DNA of 64,000 bases. It comes from Methylovirgula sp. 4M-Z18 (lineage in GTDB: Bacteria; Pseudomonadota; Alphaproteobacteria; Rhizobiales; Beijerinckiaceae). The position numbers and the translations under genes are program-made. A model generated the notes under the pieces. The model was not told the origin of the DNA. It did no database searches and saw only the letters and a program-made list of their open reading frames with translations. Location: positions 1,736,001-1,800,000 of the forward strand of contig NZ_CP149574.1 of the NCBI RefSeq assembly GCF_037890675.1, written 5' to 3'. Shown one piece after another: positions 63,950 to 64,000 of the stretch; the first letter of the stretch is position 1, and every line of letters starts with the position of its first letter.

Positions 63950-64000
63950 TTGAGCGATATGATACCTCAAAGCGGCGCTGGCTGGACTCCTCTGGCCGAT
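63950..64000 (+). CDS. hflX: Probable start of GTPase HflX, cut by window end
   Basis: From TTG 63950 the frame is open to the window edge (17 codons: LSDMIPQSGAGWTPLAD with the first codon read as Met). GAGGAAA lies 4 bp upstream. hflX follows hfq in most alphaproteobacteria; the identity rests on that order, since the N-terminus is variable. ATG at 63959 is an alternative start. Confidence 0.5.
   Translation, partial: MSDMIPQSGAGWTPLAD

Noticed and set aside
1-64000. CRISPR array, insertion sequence, integrase, rRNA, prophage genes
   Set aside because: No regularly spaced repeats, transposase or integrase motifs, or rRNA-like sequence were seen on reading the window.

Overview
This window is a contiguous piece of a high-GC alphaproteobacterial chromosome, most likely from the Hyphomicrobiales (Rhizobiales), perhaps near the Beijerinckiaceae/Methylocystaceae. 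This rests on gene order and families. The order rpsB-tsf-pyrH-frr-uppS-cdsA-dxr-rseP-bamA-lpxD-fabZ-lpxA-lpxI-lpxB is present, with LpxI rather than LpxH. E1-beta of pyruvate dehydrogenase carries its own lipoyl domain. IspD and IspF are fused, dusB-ntrB-ntrC-ntrY-ntrX-dat-hfq are consecutive, the major porin is of the rhizobial type, and phosphatidylcholine synthase is present. The genus cannot be fixed by reading alone.

Layout. (A) 1-14911: translation factors (S2, EF-Ts, RRF), UMP kinase, then undecaprenyl, phospholipid and isoprenoid enzymes, the envelope protease RseP, BamA and the lipid A acylation genes, with many start/stop overlaps. (B) 15112-26369: a flavin-dependent alpha-hydroxy-acid dehydrogenase, kdsA (Kdo synthesis), an acyltransferase, ftsB, the complete pyruvate dehydrogenase complex (pdhA, pdhB, pdhC, lpd) and lipoate synthase lipA. 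(C) 26366-38801, an accessory stretch: metallo-hydrolase, PagL-like lipid A deacylase, Tat-exported nicotinamidase, phosphatidylcholine synthase, TerC, quinone oxidoreductase coupled to a BMP-type nucleoside ABC transporter, rimO and an Omp25-like protein. (D) 39180-42240, conserved: pncC, ratA, a two-domain cold shock protein, a DUF192 protein, tRNA-Pro, an NDUFS4-like protein and tRNA-Arg. (E) 42241-53583, an accessory segment lying between tRNA-Arg and tRNA-Ser: MFS transporter, porin, a winged-helix protein, type II NADH dehydrogenase, a MetY/2-oxoglutarate-oxygenase pair, and a GlxA-type regulator divergent from an HD-domain protein. (F) 53584-64000, conserved: tRNA-Ser, ispDF, dusB, ntrBC, ntrYX, dat, hfq and the presumed start of hflX.

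Most of the window is envelope and lipid biogenesis, central carbon entry (PDH with lipoate supply) and nitrogen control (NtrBC/NtrYX). The least explained part is segment E. It contains a gene-poor AT-rich stretch (46211-47038) with a perfect consensus sigma-70 promoter (TTGACA, 17 bp, TATAAT, minus strand) ahead of a Shine-Dalgarno site and a 45-codon reading frame. It also holds a divergent regulator/hydrolase pair and a sulfur-amino-acid operon with a symmetrical upstream site. No insertion sequence, integrase, CRISPR array, rRNA or recognisable riboswitch was found.
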